Source: Dehalococcoidia bacterium (GTDB lineage Bacteria; Chloroflexota; Dehalococcoidia; DSTF01; JACRBR01). Taken from it: a stretch of DNA of 56,861 nt. The notes under the pieces were generated by a model. That model was given only the letters and a program-made list of their open reading frames with translations. It was not told where the DNA came from and searched no databases. Positions 33,843 to 43,050 of this stretch are shown here, in pieces; positions within the stretch are counted from its first letter, which is position 1, and each line of letters opens with the position of its first letter. The DNA is taken from positions 1 through 56,861 of the forward strand of contig JADMII010000006.1 of the NCBI GenBank assembly GCA_015478665.1. Reading direction: 5' to 3'. Both the position numbers and the translations under genes were made by a program.

Positions 33843-35348
33843 TCACGACACCCCCGGCAGCAGGCGGACGGTCTCGCTGATGCGGTCGACGAACGGCGCC
33901 GGCCAGAGCCCCATGAAGAGGATGAAGCCGAGCAGCAGCGACGCCGTGCCGCGCTCCAGGTAGGTCATCTCCTTCAGGCTCGCCCAGCGCTCGTTGAACG
34001 GACCGAAGAGCGCCATCGACATCATCCGCAGGATGTACACCGCGGTGATCGCCGCCGCGAAGATGCCCAGCGCGGCCGCCCACGGGTACGTCTGGAACGT
34101 GCCGACGAAGACGTTGAACTCGGCGACGAAGCCCGAGAGCCCCGGCAGCCCCAGCGACGCCAGCCCGGCGATGCCAAAGAAGAAGACGAAGAACGGCATC
34201 TTCTGCACCAGCCCGCCGAAGAGCGTCATGTCACGCGTGTGCGCCTGGTCGTAGACCGAGCCGACCATCGCGAAGAAGGTCGCCGTCATCACGCCATGCG
34301 AGAACATCTGCAGCACCGCGCCGTCGATGCCGATCGTGTTCATCGTCGCCAGCCCCATCAGCACGAGTCCCATGTGGCTGACCGACGAGTAGCCGATCAT
34401 GTACTTGAAGTCGCGCTGCGCCGTCGCAGCGAAGGCGCCGTAGACGACGTTCACCGTCGCCAGCACCATCAGCCCCGGCATCCAGAACGTCGCGCCCGCC
34501 GGCAGCAGCTGAATGCCCAGGCGGATGATCCCGAAGGCGCCGAGCTTCATCAGCACACCCGCGTGGAGCATCGAGACGGCCGTCGGCGCCGAGACGTGCC
34601 CGTCCGGCGACCAGGTGTGGAACGGCCACAGCCCGGCCAGCACGCCGCAACCGATGACGAACAGCGGGAACACCGCCTTCTGGAAGTTCTCGTCGAACTG
34701 CACCGCGTAGAGCGTCTGCAGGTCGAACGTGCCGGCGCCCGCCTTCTGGAACACCGCGAAGATGCCCAGGAAGATCAGGATCGAAGCCGAGACGAGCATG
34801 ATCGTCAGCTTCATCGCGCTGTATTCCTTCGTGCGCGTGAAGGTCGGGAAGGTGCTGCTCGACCCCCAGACGGCGATCAGCAGGTACATCGGCAGCACGG
34901 CCACTTCGTAGAAGAAGAAAAAGAAGAACAGGTCCAGCGACTCGAACGTTCCGTAGACCCCGGCAACCAGCACCCAGAAGAGGATGAAGAAGTCCTTGTT
35001 GTGGTGCTCGATCTTCCACGAGATCAGCGCCCCACCGAAGCAGACGATCCCCGTCAGCAGCACCATCGGCGCCGCGATGCCGTCGACCCCGAAGGCGAGA
35101 GAGATGCCGTGCGCCCGCAGAAACGCCGTGTTCTGCAGCCAGTCCCAGCGGATGAAGAACTGGAAACCGCCGCCGCGATCCAGCTCGTACGCGAAGAAGA
35201 CGAAGACCGAGATCGCGAACAGCGCCGCGCCGACCCCGGCGCTCAGCCAGCGCACAATGTCGTGCCGCTCGTCCGGCACGAACAGCAGCACCGCCGCCGC
35301 GATCAACGGCAGCCCGATGGATGCGATGAGCCAGTAGCCCGAGTGCAT
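33843..35348 (-). CDS. nuoM: NADH-quinone oxidoreductase subunit M
   Basis: A 501-residue proton-pumping subunit. Diagnostic segments are LFFFFFFYEVAVLPMYLLIA (helix 5 Glu), WPFHTWSPDGHVSAPTAVSM (Lys and loop region), LKLGAFGIIR-like MKLGAFGIIRLG and YMIGYSSVSHMGLVLMGLA. The ATG is four bases after GGAG, seven bases past the nuoL stop. The length matches bacterial NuoM. Confidence 0.96.
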   Translation of the reverse strand: MHSGYWLIASIGLPLIAAAVLLFVPDERHDIVRWLSAGVGAALFAISVFVFFAYELDRGGGFQFFIRWDWLQNTAFLRAHGISLAFGVDGIAAPMVLLTGIVCFGGALISWKIEHHNKDFFILFWVLVAGVYGTFESLDLFFFFFFYEVAVLPMYLLIAVWGSSSTFPTFTRTKEYSAMKLTIMLVSASILIFLGIFAVFQKAGAGTFDLQTLYAVQFDENFQKAVFPLFVIGCGVLAGLWPFHTWSPDGHVSAPTAVSMLHAGVLMKLGAFGIIRLGIQLLPAGATFWMPGLMVLATVNVVYGAFAATAQRDFKYMIGYSSVSHMGLVLMGLATMNTIGIDGAVLQMFSHGVMTATFFAMVGSVYDQAHTRDMTLFGGLVQKMPFFVFFFGIAGLASLGLPGLSGFVAEFNVFVGTFQTYPWAAALGIFAAAITAVYILRMMSMALFGPFNERWASLKEMTYLERGTASLLLGFILFMGLWPAPFVDRISETVRLLPGVS

Positions 35349-35355
35349 GGCGCTC

Positions 35356-37257
35356 CTACGTCCTGTAGCCGAATGCGACGGCGAAGATGACGACGATGCC
35401 GATGACGATCGCCAGCGCGTAGTTCGGGATCTTCCCCGTCTGCTGGTACTTTCCCAGCCAGCCGAGGAACGACGCCGTCTCGCCGGCGCCGTTCACCCCG
35501 GAGTCGTTCACGACCGCCCGGTCGAACACCGCCACCACGCGGCCTGTGGCGAGCACGATCTTGTCGATCGCGAACTGGTAGACCTCGTCGATGTAGAAGC
35601 GGTTGTAGAACAACCTGTAGAGCAGCGGAGAGAACGCCGCCGCCCGCTTCGACGGCTCCGCGTCGCCCCACCACATCCACGTCCCCAGCCCGAGGCCCGT
35701 AACGACGAGCGCCACCGAGCCGACGGCCAGCCCCCAGTTCACCGAGAACGTCTCCGGGCCCTCGGCCGCATTGAAGATGAATCCCAGGAAGCCGGAGTGG
35801 AAGCCGAGCGCCTTCCCCACCCCCTCGAACACGACGAAGCCGCTGACGACCGCGAGCGCGCCCAGCAGCAGCAGCGGCCAGCTCATCGCCGGCTCGGACT
35901 CGTGCGCGTGCCCGTGCACGTGCGCGTCCTTCACTGTGCCGAAGAACGTCAGCATCACCAGCCGCGCCATGTAGATCGCCGTGATCGGCAGGCTGATCAT
36001 CGTGACGATGAGCGCGATGGAATTGAGGTTGCCGTTGTAGAGGCCGACGAGGATCTCGTCCTTCGCCCAGTACCCGGAGAACGGCACGAGGCCCGCCATT
36101 GCCAGCGCGCCGACGACGAACATCGGCGCCGTGATCGGCAGCTTGCCCCAGAGTCCGCCGAGCTTGTCGACCTCCTGCTCCTCGGTCGCATGGATCACCG
36201 AGCCGCAGCCGAGGAAGAGCAGCGCCTTGAAGAACGCGTGCGTAAGCAGGTACAGCATCGCCGCGCCGACCGCGCCCGAGCCGAGCGCGACGAACATCAG
36301 CCCGAGGCTGTTGAGCGTCGAGTAGGCGACGACGCGCTTGATGTCGCGCTGCGCCAGCCCGCAGAAGACGGCGATCGTCGTCGTCGTCAGTCCGAGCGCG
36401 GTGATCAGCTCCGGCATGCCCCGCACGACCTCGAACAGCGGCAGCAGGCGCGCGACGAGGTAGACGCCGGCGACGACCATCGTCGCCGCATGGATCAGCG
36501 CCGAGACCGGCGTCGGGCCTTCCATCGCGTCCGGCAGCCAGACGTGGAGCGGGAATTGCGCCGACTTGCCGCAGGCGCCGGCGAGGATCAGCACCGCCGA
36601 CGCCGTCAGCCACTGGCGCGAGATCTCGCCCGCCTCCGCCATGCGCAAGATGTCCTGGATGTTGAAGGTGTGCGTTTGCGTGAAGAGGATGATGATGCCG
36701 ATGAGCAGGCCGACGTCCCCCACGCGCGTCGTGATGAACGCCTTCTTCGAAGCCTCCGCCGCCGTCTGCTTGTCGTAGTAGTAGCCGATGAGCAACATCG
36801 AGCAGAGGCCGACGAGCTCCCATGAGAAATAGAGCAGGAGCAGGTTGTCGGCCAGCACCAGCGACAGCATCGACGCAACGAACAACGAGACGATGGCGTA
36901 GAACCAGCCGTACCGCTTGTCGCCCCGCATGTACCCGGTCGAGTAGATCATCACGATCAGCGCGATGAGCGTGACGCAGAACAGCATCACGAGCGTGATC
37001 TGGTCGACGAACGTCCCCATGCGAATTTCGATGTAGCCCGGGATGTTCAACCACTCGCGGCTCCGCTCGACGCCCTGGAAATTGCCGTTGCCGATCGACA
37101 GCGCCACGTCGCGCGCGATGGGGAAGACGAGCGCGAACGACGCCGCCATCAGCGCGATGGCGATCCAGTCGCCCTTGCGCGGCAGCCACGTGCTGAACAG
37201 CAGCAGCACGATGAAGCCGGCGACCGGCAGCGCCGGCAGCACCCAGGCGTCCGTCAT
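35356..37257 (-). CDS. nuoL: NADH-quinone oxidoreductase subunit L
   Basis: A 633-residue subunit, the largest proton pump, with the C-terminal lateral helix region (LYRLFYNRFYIDEVYQFAID). It has LLLLYFSWELVGLCSMLLIG (Glu), KSAQFPLHVWLPDAMEGPTPVSALIHAATMV with the helix 7-8 Lys, and RDIKRVVAYSTLNSLGLMF. A His-rich loop, KDAHVHGHAHESEP, faces one side of the membrane. The 54-base gap after nuoK is the widest in the operon. Confidence 0.96.
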   Translation of the reverse strand: MTDAWVLPALPVAGFIVLLLFSTWLPRKGDWIAIALMAASFALVFPIARDVALSIGNGNFQGVERSREWLNIPGYIEIRMGTFVDQITLVMLFCVTLIALIVMIYSTGYMRGDKRYGWFYAIVSLFVASMLSLVLADNLLLLYFSWELVGLCSMLLIGYYYDKQTAAEASKKAFITTRVGDVGLLIGIIILFTQTHTFNIQDILRMAEAGEISRQWLTASAVLILAGACGKSAQFPLHVWLPDAMEGPTPVSALIHAATMVVAGVYLVARLLPLFEVVRGMPELITALGLTTTTIAVFCGLAQRDIKRVVAYSTLNSLGLMFVALGSGAVGAAMLYLLTHAFFKALLFLGCGSVIHATEEQEVDKLGGLWGKLPITAPMFVVGALAMAGLVPFSGYWAKDEILVGLYNGNLNSIALIVTMISLPITAIYMARLVMLTFFGTVKDAHVHGHAHESEPAMSWPLLLLGALAVVSGFVVFEGVGKALGFHSGFLGFIFNAAEGPETFSVNWGLAVGSVALVVTGLGLGTWMWWGDAEPSKRAAAFSPLLYRLFYNRFYIDEVYQFAIDKIVLATGRVVAVFDRAVVNDSGVNGAGETASFLGWLGKYQQTGKIPNYALAIVIGIVVIFAVAFGYRT

Positions 37258-37311
37258 CCCGAAGCTAATGGCCGCCCTCCTCGCCCGCCCGCGCCGGCTC
37301 CCTCACCTCGA

Positions 37312-37638
37312 TCACCACTTGAGTGTGTCGATCTCGTCGATGTTCGCCGTGCCGCGGTTCCGGAACACGCGCAGGATCACCGCCAGCGCCAGGCCGACTT
37401 CTGCCGCCGCGATGGTGATGATGAAGATCGCGAAGATGATGCCGACGAACAGCGTCGGCGCCGTATACACCGCGAACGCAACCATGTTGATGCTCACCGC
37501 GTTCAGCATCAGCTCGACCGACATCACCACCAGCACGGCGTTCCGCCGCGACAGCACGCCGTAGACGCCGATCGAGAACAGAATCGCGCTGAGCACGATG
37601 AACTGCTCGAGCGGGATCTCCTGCGGGACGCTCGTCAC
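37312..37638 (-). CDS. nuoK: NADH-quinone oxidoreductase subunit K
   Basis: A 108-residue membrane subunit: [40 protein letters not shown] (conserved Glu) and [20 protein letters not shown] (second Glu). The GTG start overlaps the nuoJ stop (GTGA). The length and three helices are typical. Confidence 0.95.
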   Translation of the reverse strand: MTSVPQEIPLEQFIVLSAILFSIGVYGVLSRRNAVLVVMSVELMLNAVSINMVAFAVYTAPTLFVGIIFAIFIITIAAAEVGLALAVILRVFRNRGTANIDEIDTLKW

Positions 37639-38135
37639 AGGTGCTCCCCCTCTTCCTGCATGGCGATGACGACCGCGCCGACCAGCGCCACCAGCAGCAC
37701 GCCGGAGGCGATCTCGAACGGCACCGCCCAGCGGTTGAACAGCGCGTTGCCGATGGTGTTGAAATCGATGCTCGTGATCGTGCCGTTGTCCCGCGGCCAC
37801 CTCGTCCGGTAGACCATCGTGATGAACCCGGCCAGCAGGCCGCCGCCGGCGAGCAGCGCGCCCAGCCGTTGCGCCGGCTCCGGCGCCCGCTCCCGCAGGT
37901 CGCGCACGTGCGTCAGCATCAGCGCGAACAGCAGCAGCACCGTCACGGCGCCGCCGTAGATCAGCAGCTGCACCAGCGCCAGGAACTCGGTCGCGAGCAG
38001 CACGTACACGCCGGCGACGCCCAGCAGCGATGCGATGAGGAAGAGCGCGGCGTACACCGTGCTCCGCGCCATGACGACGCCCAGCGCGCCGACGATCACC
38101 ACCGCTGCCACCAGGTCGAAGAATGCCTGTGTCAT
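37635..38135 (-). CDS. nuoJ: NADH-quinone oxidoreductase subunit J
   Basis: A 166-residue membrane subunit with five helices: [61 protein letters not shown] (the helix 3 pi-bulge region) and [17 protein letters not shown]. It starts in an ATGA overlap with the end of nuoI. Confidence 0.94.
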   Translation of the reverse strand: MTQAFFDLVAAVVIVGALGVVMARSTVYAALFLIASLLGVAGVYVLLATEFLALVQLLIYGGAVTVLLLFALMLTHVRDLRERAPEPAQRLGALLAGGGLLAGFITMVYRTRWPRDNGTITSIDFNTIGNALFNRWAVPFEIASGVLLVALVGAVVIAMQEEGEHL

Positions 38136-38596
38136 GCCCGCAGGCCAGGCTCTACGAGATGCTTTTTCGATTGCGACAGCAGCTGGTCGAGATCCATCAC
38201 CAGCTCCGAGCGGTCGTAGCGCGACAGCTCGTGGCCGGCCCACGTGTTGTTCATGCCGATCGCCTCGAAGTTGCACACCTCGACGCAGATGTTGCAGCGC
38301 ATGCAACGGCCGTAGTCGATCCAGAACTCGTCGATGATCTTGCGGCGCTTGCTCTCGCCGGCCGCGTGCTTTGGGTTGTCCTTCATCACCACCGTCATGC
38401 ACTCGACGGGGCAGGCGCGCTCGCACGCGTGGCAGCCGGTGCAGAACGGCTCGTCGTGCTCGTCGTCCCAGATCAGGATCGGGAAGGCGCGGTCGCGGTT
38501 CGGGATCTCACGGTGCGTCGTCGGGTATTCGATCGTCACCGGCTTGCGAAAGCAGGCGCGCGCCGTCATGCCCATGCTCTTGAGGATGCCCAGCAT
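38132..38596 (-). CDS. nuoI: NADH-quinone oxidoreductase subunit I (two 4Fe-4S clusters)
   Basis: A 154-residue ferredoxin-like subunit carrying clusters N6a and N6b: [17 protein letters not shown] and [20 protein letters not shown]. The Cys pattern CxxCxxCxxxCP is complete in both motifs. It connects the input module to NuoB. The ATG follows the nuoH stop directly with no gap. Confidence 0.95.
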   Translation of the reverse strand: MLGILKSMGMTARACFRKPVTIEYPTTHREIPNRDRAFPILIWDDEHDEPFCTGCHACERACPVECMTVVMKDNPKHAAGESKRRKIIDEFWIDYGRCMRCNICVEVCNFEAIGMNNTWAGHELSRYDRSELVMDLDQLLSQSKKHLVEPGLRA

Positions 38597-39742
38597 CTAG
38601 ACCACACTCCTCGCCGGCATCGTGTTGCTGACCATCTTCAGCGGCACACGCGGCGTCACCCGCACCGCCCGGTACACGAGCGCGACCATCGCGAGCGCTG
38701 CCGCGCCGGACGTGATCAGCAGCACGATATCCGGCAAATCATAGACGAGCACGAGGCCGTTGAGGAAGATTTGCAGCAGCGCGAACGGGATCAGCACCTT
38801 CCACGCGTACGACATCAGCTGGTCGACGCGCAGCCGCGGGAACGACGTCCGCGACCAGAGGTAGAACACGATGAACAGGCTCATCTTGGCCAGCGTCAGG
38901 AAGAGCTGGTACCCCCAGCCGATGTCGCGCCCGAACGGCCACTCCCAGCCGCCGAGGAACACGAACGCCCCCAGCAGCGCGAAGACATACATGTTCACGT
39001 ACGAGGTCAGCTGGAACATCGACCAGCGGATGCCGCTGTACTCGATGAACACGCCGCCCGCCACTTCCGACTCGCCCGTCGGGATGTCGAACGGCTGCCG
39101 CTCCAGTTCCGCCACCGACGCCGTCAGGAAAATCAGGAAGCCCAGCGGCTGCCAGACGATCAGCGGCACCTTGTCCTGGAAGATGATGATGTCGCCGACG
39201 TTCACGCTCGACGTCACCATGACGATGCCGATCATCGCCAGGATCAGCGGGATCTCGTACGAGATCAACTGTGCCGCCGCGCGCATGCCGCCGAGCAGCG
39301 CGTACTTGCTGTCGGAGCCCCAGCCGGCCATCAGGAAGCCAATGAACGACAGCCCGGAGACCGCCAGCAGGAAGAGCAGGCTCAGCGGCATCGGGCTGAT
39401 GATCCAGTCCTCCGTGAACGGCACCGCCACCAGCGCGATGAACGCCGGCACGAAGATCGCAAAGACCGCAAGCTCGAACGCCACCGGGTCCGCCGTCGCC
39501 GGCCGCAAGTCTTCCTTGGCGACGAGCTTCACCGTGTCCGCGAACGCCTGCATGATGCCGTACGGCCCGGTGCGCATCGGCCCCAGCCGCTGCTGCATGC
39601 GCGCGACGACCTTCCGCTCGTAGTAGGTCGCGAACATCACCGCGAACGTCATCACCAGCGTCAGCGCGATGATCGCGAGCAACGCCGCCATCCAGCGCTG
39701 CGGCAGGTCGATGAGCGGCGCGGCGAGCAGCTCGATGCTCAT
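38597..39742 (-). CDS. nuoH: NADH-quinone oxidoreductase subunit H
   Basis: A 381-residue membrane subunit forming the quinone chamber: YYERKVVARMQQRLGPMRTG, DTVKLVAKEDLRPATADP, GWGSDSKYALLGGMRAAAQLISYE and ELERQPFDIPTGESEVAGGV with the conserved Glu residues, and SRTSFPRLRVDQLMSYAWKV. The ATG is three bases after the nuoD stop. Confidence 0.96.
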   Translation of the reverse strand: MSIELLAAPLIDLPQRWMAALLAIIALTLVMTFAVMFATYYERKVVARMQQRLGPMRTGPYGIMQAFADTVKLVAKEDLRPATADPVAFELAVFAIFVPAFIALVAVPFTEDWIISPMPLSLLFLLAVSGLSFIGFLMAGWGSDSKYALLGGMRAAAQLISYEIPLILAMIGIVMVTSSVNVGDIIIFQDKVPLIVWQPLGFLIFLTASVAELERQPFDIPTGESEVAGGVFIEYSGIRWSMFQLTSYVNMYVFALLGAFVFLGGWEWPFGRDIGWGYQLFLTLAKMSLFIVFYLWSRTSFPRLRVDQLMSYAWKVLIPFALLQIFLNGLVLVYDLPDIVLLITSGAAALAMVALVYRAVRVTPRVPLKMVSNTMPARSVV

Positions 39743-39745
39743 CTC

Positions 39746-40867
39746 CTAGCGGTCCACGTCGCAGAGCACGATGTCCATCGAGCCGAGGATCATCACCGCG
39801 TCCGCCAGGTACTGGCCGATCGTCATCTCGCGTAGCGCCGAGAGGTTACAGAACGATGGCGAGCGCATCTTCATCCGGTACGGCTTGTCGCCGCCCTTCG
39901 ACACCAGATACACACCCCACTCGCCCCGCGGCGACTCGACCTTCGCGTACACCTCGCCCGGCGGCGTCCGCAGCCGGCGCGGCATCTTGTCCGGCACGAT
40001 CGGCCCCTCCGGCAAGCCTTCGAGCGCCTGCTCGATGATCGCCAGCGACTGCCGCATCTCCTCGAGCCGCACCAGGTAGCGGTCGTACACGTCGCCATAG
40101 TGGCCGACGGGCACCTCGAACCGGAAGCGCTCGTAGATGCTGTACGGCTCGTCCTTGCGCAGGTCCCACGGCACGCCGGACGCCCGCAGGATCGGGCCGC
40201 TGAGCCCGTTCGCGATCGCCTGCTGCGCGCTGAAGCTGCCGATGTTCTGACAGCGCGCCATGAAGATCTCGTTCCGCGTCAGAAGGTCGTCGAGGTCCTG
40301 GATGCCCTTCGCCGATGTCTTCATCACATCGTGCACCCGTTCGACGAAGTTGTCCGTGACTTCCCACGCCAGCCCTCCGACGCGGAAGTAGGCGTACATC
40401 AGCCGGTCGCCCGACACCTCCTCGAAGACGTCCTGGAGGTACTCGCGCTCGCGGAAGGCGTAGGTGAAGCTCGTTCCGAAGAGCCCGGAGTCGATGCCGA
40501 ACGCGCCCATGAACATGAAGTGGCTGCTGAGCCGGTTCAACTCGGTCAGGATCACGCGGACGTACTGCGCCCGCTCCGGCACCTCGATCTCCATCAGCCG
40601 CTCGACCGCGAGCACGTAGCCCAGCTCGGCGCTGAACTGCGCCAGATACTCCGTCCGGTCGGCGTAGCCGATGCCCTGCCGGAAGTCCATCGCCTCCATC
40701 AGCTTCTCGCCCCCACGGTGCATGTAGCCGATGTGCGGCGTCACATCGAGCACCTTCTCGCCGGAGACGACGAGCACCATGCGGAAGACGCCGTGCGTGC
40801 TCGGATGCTGCGGCCCCATGTTGATCGGGATGTCGACGATCTCGGGCGCGTCCTGCTCCACCACCAC
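39746..40867 (-). CDS. nuoD: NADH-quinone oxidoreductase subunit D (49 kDa)
   Basis: A 373-residue quinone-site subunit: INMGPQHPSTHGVFRMVLVV (the conserved His in the quinone pocket), YMHRGGEKLMEAMDFRQGI, LNRLSSHFMFMGAFGIDSGL and the C-terminal SMDIVLCDVDR. The first start with fair support is GTG at 40867, right after the nuoC stop, with GGGGA upstream; a GTG at 40897 in frame would overlap nuoC by 29 bases. NuoC and NuoD are separate, not fused. Confidence 0.94.
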   Translation of the reverse strand: MVVEQDAPEIVDIPINMGPQHPSTHGVFRMVLVVSGEKVLDVTPHIGYMHRGGEKLMEAMDFRQGIGYADRTEYLAQFSAELGYVLAVERLMEIEVPERAQYVRVILTELNRLSSHFMFMGAFGIDSGLFGTSFTYAFREREYLQDVFEEVSGDRLMYAYFRVGGLAWEVTDNFVERVHDVMKTSAKGIQDLDDLLTRNEIFMARCQNIGSFSAQQAIANGLSGPILRASGVPWDLRKDEPYSIYERFRFEVPVGHYGDVYDRYLVRLEEMRQSLAIIEQALEGLPEGPIVPDKMPRRLRTPPGEVYAKVESPRGEWGVYLVSKGGDKPYRMKMRSPSFCNLSALREMTIGQYLADAVMILGSMDIVLCDVDR

Positions 40868-40868
40868 G

Positions 40869-41684
40869 CTACTCGTCCCCTTCGCCCGCGCCGTCACGCA
40901 GGTTCTCGCCCTGCCACTCGTCGATCTCCTGCAGCGGGTTGTCCTTCCGCAGCGGGAAGTGGTCCGTCATGTCCTCGGGCAGCAGCAGCGGCACGAGGTT
41001 CAGATGGCCATCGAACACGATGCCGAACATATCGCGCGTCTCCCGCTCGTGCCAGTCGGCCGCCGGGAAGATCGACGTCGCGCTCGGCACGACCGGGTCG
41101 TCGTAGGTCACGCGCGTCTTCACCGTCAGCTGGTGGCCGTGGTTCATCGAGAGCAGGTGGTACACGACTTCGAGCCCGCCCTCCTGCCAGTCGATGCCGC
41201 TCAGGCAGCGCAGGTACGTCAGCTCGAGCCGCGGGTCGTCGCGCGCCGCCGTGAGCACGGCGGGGATGTCGTCGCGGCCCACTTCGACTGCCACCTCCTC
41301 GCCGCGCAGCGCCGGCACCAGGTACGCCTGCATCGCCACGCCAGGCAGCGCCGCCGCGAGCAGCTCGTTGACGCTGCCGGCGGGCGGCGCGATCCGCGGC
41401 GCTTCCTTCGCTTCAGCTTCCTTCGCCGGTCGAGCCGGCTTTGGCGCCGCGGCTTTGGCGGCCGCTGCTGCCTCGGGCGCGACCGTCGGCGGACCGGTCG
41501 AATCGCTCTTGCGGCCGCCGCCGCCGGCCGCCGTATCGAAGGCCGGCGAGGGCTCCCCGGCAGCCGTCGACTTCCCGGCGTCCTGCGCCTGCTCGGCCTG
41601 GGCCTCCTCGGGCGTCGGTGGCGGTGCGGAAGCACCGCTGGCGTGCGGCGTTGGCGTCGGCTGCTCGTCCTCGCCTTCAGCCAT
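40869..41684 (-). CDS. nuoC: NADH-quinone oxidoreductase subunit C with long low-complexity N-terminus
   Basis: A 271-residue protein. Residues about 105-271 are the 30-kDa subunit (DPRLELTYLRCLSGIDWQEG, VVYHLLSMNHGHQLTVKTRV, PAADWHERETRDMFGIVFDG, PLLLPEDMTDHFPLRKD). The first 100 residues are Pro/Ala/Glu/Lys-rich, ending in a run of KPARPAKEAEAKEAPR, and look disordered; this is unusual for NuoC. The ATG overlaps the nuoB stop by one base (TGATG). The tail is acidic. Confidence 0.93.
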   Translation of the reverse strand: MAEGEDEQPTPTPHASGASAPPPTPEEAQAEQAQDAGKSTAAGEPSPAFDTAAGGGGRKSDSTGPPTVAPEAAAAAKAAAPKPARPAKEAEAKEAPRIAPPAGSVNELLAAALPGVAMQAYLVPALRGEEVAVEVGRDDIPAVLTAARDDPRLELTYLRCLSGIDWQEGGLEVVYHLLSMNHGHQLTVKTRVTYDDPVVPSATSIFPAADWHERETRDMFGIVFDGHLNLVPLLLPEDMTDHFPLRKDNPLQEIDEWQGENLRDGAGEGDE

Positions 41685-42319
41685 CAACTGCTGCGCTCCT
41701 CCATGATCTTGTGCTGGAGTGCGATGAAGCCGTCCATCAGCGCCTCCGGGCGCGGCGGGCAGCCGGGGACGTAGACATCGACCGGGACGATCTTGTCGAC
41801 GCCCTGAAGCACGCGGTCGTACCGCGTGTAGGGGCCGCCGTTGGTCGCGCAGGCGCCCATGGCGATCACCCACTTCGGGTTCGGCATCTGCTCGTAGAGC
41901 AGCTTCACTGCCGGCGCCATTTTCTTCGTCACCGTGCCCGATACGATCATCACGTCGGACTGCCGCGGCGACGGCCACGGCACGATGCCGAAGCGATCCA
42001 GATCATGCCGCGGCATGAACGTCGCGATCATCTCGATGGCGCAGCACGCCAGGCCGAACGTCATCGGCCAGAGCGACGACTTGCGCGCGATGGCGAGCAG
42101 CGCGTCCGCCGGCACCTGCATAATGCCCGGCAGCAACTGCCGGTACATCGCCACGCCCGGCTCGTACGGCACCGGCGTCAGCAGCCGCCGCTCACGCTCG
42201 ACGCTGGTCTCCTCGCGCTTCGGAACGACGAGCGGCGCTCCCTCGACGGTCTTCGGGCCGGTCTCCGGCGTCGCCGTCGAGACTTCCCGCACCTCCGTCG
42301 CGTCGGCTACTTGTTCCAT
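41684..42319 (-). CDS. nuoB: NADH-quinone oxidoreductase subunit B (cluster N2)
   Basis: A 211-residue subunit carrying the terminal 4Fe-4S cluster N2. Ligands are the tandem Cys in [14 protein letters not shown] (about 92-93), GACATNGG (about 157) and [14 protein letters not shown] (about 187). The first 45 residues are a polar extension rich in Glu, Thr and Pro that precedes the core. The ATG overlaps the end of nuoA by 13 bases. Confidence 0.96.
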   Translation of the reverse strand: MEQVADATEVREVSTATPETGPKTVEGAPLVVPKREETSVERERRLLTPVPYEPGVAMYRQLLPGIMQVPADALLAIARKSSLWPMTFGLACCAIEMIATFMPRHDLDRFGIVPWPSPRQSDVMIVSGTVTKKMAPAVKLLYEQMPNPKWVIAMGACATNGGPYTRYDRVLQGVDKIVPVDVYVPGCPPRPEALMDGFIALQHKIMEERSS

Positions 42320-42681
42320 TGCAGGACTCCCTTCTTCCAGGCGTAGCCGAGCCCCGCGCCGAGGATGCCGATGAACAGCACCATCTCCCAGAACGCGGCC
42401 TTGCCGGCGGCGGCGAACGTCGCTGCCCACGGGAAGAGGAACACGGCCTCGACATCGAAGATCAGAAAGAGGATCGCGAAGAGGTAGTAGCGGATGTGAA
42501 TCTGCGCCCGCGCGCGACCGATCGGCAGCATGCCGCACTCGTACGAGATCCCCTTGCCGCGCTCCTTCGAATACGGGGCGAGGACGCGCGCCGCGATCAG
42601 TGCCGTCGCTACGAGGATGAACCCGACGATCGCCGCCAGGAAGACGGCGAGCCAATTATCGAGCAGAGTCTGGAACGGCAA
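42307..42681 (-). CDS. nuoA: NADH-quinone oxidoreductase subunit A
   Basis: A 124-residue membrane subunit with three helices: [40 protein letters not shown] (the Cys-containing quinone loop) and [20 protein letters not shown] (conserved Asp/Glu). The start is inferred as TTG at 42681, five bases after AGAGG; the longer frame to 42753 runs into the promoter region. It is the first gene of nuoABCDHIJKLMN. Confidence 0.93.
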   Translation of the reverse strand: MPFQTLLDNWLAVFLAAIVGFILVATALIAARVLAPYSKERGKGISYECGMLPIGRARAQIHIRYYLFAILFLIFDVEAVFLFPWAATFAAAGKAAFWEMVLFIGILGAGLGYAWKKGVLQWNK

Positions 42682-42758
42682 CCGATCCTCTCCCGCCCGG
42701 ACGGCGCAGCAGTCGTGCTCAAACCTGCACAAAACGCCGCTGCCCGAGTCCATCGGGA

Positions 42759-42787
42759 CTGTAACAATTCGCCGCCTTGTAGGTCAA
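42759..42787 (-). promoter_or_regulatory. Sigma-70-type promoter of the nuo operon
   Basis: TTGACC (42782-42787) and TTACAG (42759-42764) on the minus strand are exactly 17 bases apart. The leader to the TTG start is about 70 bases. Confidence 0.75.
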
Positions 42788-43050
42788 TTCACAAGCGCAT
42801 GCCATCGCCGCGCGTCGCGCGTCGTCGCCTGCATCGCCCCGGGCGCTGACGCTCGCCCGCCCGGCAGCGAGACCGACATGCGCACGCCGGAGACTGATCA
42901 CCGTGAGATCATCATCCTCCGTCGAAGCGGCCTTCGTCGTGTCGCCCGCACCTGTCATCCACGCGGCGAGGTGTCTACCCGGGCATGCTGACCGCGAGCC
43001 GCGCGCCGTGCTACTCTTCGCTCCGGCGGGGCACTGGAATCGGGGATGTG
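42788..43050. other. Divergent intergenic region
   Basis: About 260 bases beyond the nuo promoter, up to the secreted-protein start at 43051. I see no supported gene or RNA structure here. Confidence 0.4.

Noticed and set aside
34239-39835. Several long plus-strand frames opposite the nuo genes
   Set aside because: They are His/Arg/Asp-rich mirrors of membrane-protein codons, with no start signals.
42682-42753. Upstream extension of nuoA to an ATG at 42753
   Set aside because: The extra residues are not NuoA-like and overlap the expected transcription start; the TTG at 42681 has a ribosome site.
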